21,208 nucleotides of DNA from Ettlia oleoabundans (taxonomy: Eukaryota; Chlorophyta; Chlorophyceae; Chlamydomonadales), in the NCBI GenBank assembly GCA_019693395.1, contig JAAMXP010001580.1, forward strand, positions 1 through 21,208. The letters run 5' to 3'. Both the position numbers and the translations under genes were made by a program. Shown in pieces: positions 19,701-21,208 of this stretch (position 1 is its first letter; every line of letters starts with the position of its first letter). Below the pieces are notes generated by a model. That model had not been told where the DNA came from. It saw nothing but the letters and a program-made list of their open reading frames with translations, and ran no database searches.

Positions 19701-21140
19701 GCAAGGGCTGGTGCGCTGCACAGGGTGTTAGTGTTGTGGTGGCACCATCTTGCCGCGTTAGCATGCACTAGCAAGCAGCACGTAAGGAATGCGCAAGGTC
19801 ACGATTAATAAGAACAAAAGCTGCGCACTGCAGAGCAGCGGAAGCCAGCAGGGCACTCAGAGCGCCTCGAGATGCCTCTTGCCTGTGCCAGGGCTGACAG
19901 CAGTGCCGCCTCCAGCCCGCAGCGCACCGAGGGCAGGAGGGACTCAGGTTCCACCCCAAGCCCCTTCTGCAGCCAGTCTGCCAACCTGCCGCCCAGCAGC
20001 GCCACCGTAAACGGAAGCGTGACGGCACAGCTGGCGCTTCCACTGCTGGTCTTGGAACTACTACTGCTACTGCTGCTATGGCTGTCAAAGTTGCTGCTCC
20101 CACCCCCCAGCAGCTGACACAGCAGCGCAAGTTGCTGCTCTGCTTGCTGCAGTGACTCGGCATGCAGGCCAGGCAGAGTTGCCACCTCGCCCACCCCATG
20201 CACTAGCTGGCTGCTGCCAGGGCCTGCCAGGCTGATCCGCAGAAGGAATCCATGCCGGTGCAGCTGCTCCCCAGCTTTAGCGACTGTAGTCAAGGTCTTG
20301 GCCAACGGGAGGCGGTACGCGTGGTAGCTGGCAGATTGTACCGCCAGCTCATACGGCAGACACCGTCCAGCAGCCGGTGGACCACCACCTGCCACGTCCA
20401 GCCCCAAGCCTTGCGGCTGCCTCTCAAGAAGCCGCAGGGCGGAGCTTACCGCACACCTGACCTCTGCTTGAATCTCCCTGTGCCTGTCAAGGTTGGTGGT
20501 GCGGCTGGTCACCACCTCAATAACTGCAGCAAGTACGGATGGAAAGGAAGCAAGGTTTGAACACATGCCATGCCTGCCTCGACAGCAACAAGCACGTGCA
20601 CTGCCTTAAAACAGCTGAGCGATGGGAAAATTGCAGCTGGGTTGGCATAGAGCATGGAAAGTGGGGCACAAGGGTACCAGCACAGTTGATTTCGCCGCAG
20701 CCAAGCACAGGCAGTGCGCACCCGAGTGCCTGTTGCAGGACCAAGCTGAGCGCAGCGCTGTGTGTAGGTCCTGCAAGGCGGTGACTTTCTGGTGCGGTAT
20801 GCCATGAGCCCGGCACATGCCTGCAGAGTGGCAAGGGTAGGGGCAGTCACAGGGCACGCTGGAACTCTAGTCTTTGCTGAGCATCGGTTCACAGGGCCAC
20901 GGGGATAGCCAGCACCAACGGCGTTAAGTAGCCAGGACTCCCTCTTACACACCAGGCACAGCAGCACAAACAACAGTCACAGCACAGGGACAGCCTTACC
21001 CTCCAAGTCCACATGCTGCGGGGTGGCCCAGAGCGGAGTGAACACGTCCTCTGGCAGCGCCTCGGCAATGGGGAGGAAAGAAAAGATGCCGCCGCCAGAA
21101 TTGTTGATCAGCACCACAGTCAGCGGCGGCCGCGACTCGC
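16776..21140 (-). CDS. PHYLLO: PHYLLO, multifunctional phylloquinone biosynthesis protein (5'-partial; MenD C-term, MenC, MenH)
   Basis: Eight 3' exons: 21140-21000, 20820-20722, 20523-19883, 19647-19336, 19176-19050, 18882-17662, 17489-17339, 17136-16776; about 1016 residues in view. The first two exons carry the end of the MenD (SEPHCHC synthase) domain with [12 protein letters not shown]. MenC (o-succinylbenzoate synthase, enolase superfamily) follows with every expected catalytic residue: KVKVGR (Lys codon 19464-19462), LRADANRRW (Asp 19374), QYVEEP, LALDES, and Lys in [11 protein letters not shown] (18817). A Gln-rich linker (about 18535-18187) leads to MenH (SHCHC synthase) with LLLHGFLGG, nucleophile elbow GYSLGA (Ser 17737) and [11 protein letters not shown]. 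These are consecutive steps from isochorismate to o-succinylbenzoate, in plastids in plants. Oddities: a Ser run near 20060 within MenC, a Thr/Ser/Asn/Ala insertion of about 60 residues within MenH, and a probable GC-AG intron (19882-19648). MenF and most of MenD lie beyond the window. Confidence 0.93.
19319..19335 (-). promoter_or_regulatory. Predicted G-quadruplex at a PHYLLO 5' splice site
   Basis: On the transcribed (minus) strand the intron after the KVKVGR exon begins with its GT donor and then has four GGG runs separated by single T residues (19333-19319), followed by GGTGG. This fits the strict G3-N1 quadruplex pattern and begins three bases into the intron, so folding in the pre-mRNA would compete with U1 binding. 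The next intron also opens GTGGGTGGG (19049-19041) but has only two runs. The fold and any effect on splicing are inferred. Confidence 0.55.
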
Positions 21141-21208
21141 CTGCACAAATCATTGCAAGTGCATGCGTGTGGGAGGCGCCTCAACGGAGCAAATGTGTGG
21201 GGTGGGGG

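Noticed and set aside
1..21208. CRISPR array, tRNA/rRNA genes, insertion sequences or prophage
   Set aside because: No regularly spaced repeats, no tRNA-like cloverleaf, no transposase motifs or terminal inverted repeats were seen on either strand.

Overview
The window reads as nuclear DNA of a green alga (Chlorophyta; genus not determinable by eye). The support is: spliceosomal introns of about 110-325 nt with GT..TGCAG borders in every gene, candidate TGTAA polyadenylation signals, moderately high GC, and a fused phylloquinone-pathway gene (PHYLLO), an arrangement known from green algae and land plants. I see no bacterial operon, phage, CRISPR, rRNA or tRNA.

Left two thirds (1-14337, + strand): a head-to-tail array of four paralogous genes, one every 4.2-4.3 kb. 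Copy A (exons 6-10 only; its start lies left of the window), B (about 2294-5627), C (6466-9877) and D (10790-14337). Exon joins worked out by hand give the same ten-exon plan with identical intron phases (0,0,2,0,0,0,0,2,1) and five exons of exactly fixed length. B, C and D encode about 475-495 aa proteins: a short acidic N-terminus, a bZIP basic region with the N-x7-R signature, a weak leucine zipper, and a conserved C-terminal region of about 300 residues that I cannot assign to a known family. A has only that C-terminal region in view. The copies share 5' and 3' flanking sequence, so the duplicated unit is larger than the gene. Oddities: B has GTG where C and D have their ATG; C probably carries a frameshift that shortens its tail; C resembles B in its first exons but D in later ones, suggesting gene conversion or unequal crossing-over.

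Middle (14338-16775): 3' flank of copy D, then a small two-exon gene on the minus strand (15468-16042, about 142 aa, unknown function), then a gene-poor stretch.

Right end (16776-21208, - strand): the last eight exons of PHYLLO, encoding the MenD C-terminus, the complete MenC (o-succinylbenzoate synthase) domain and the MenH alpha/beta-hydrolase domain. The OSBS catalytic residues and the MenH nucleophile elbow and histidine are present. One intron looks like a GC-AG intron, and another starts with four GGG runs directly at its 5' splice site, a textbook G-quadruplex motif.

The most novel candidate is the tandem family of bZIP proteins fused to an unassigned C-terminal domain. The copies could supply a set of homo- and heterodimerising regulators from one locus, but that role is inference. 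No functional link between the array and PHYLLO is visible.
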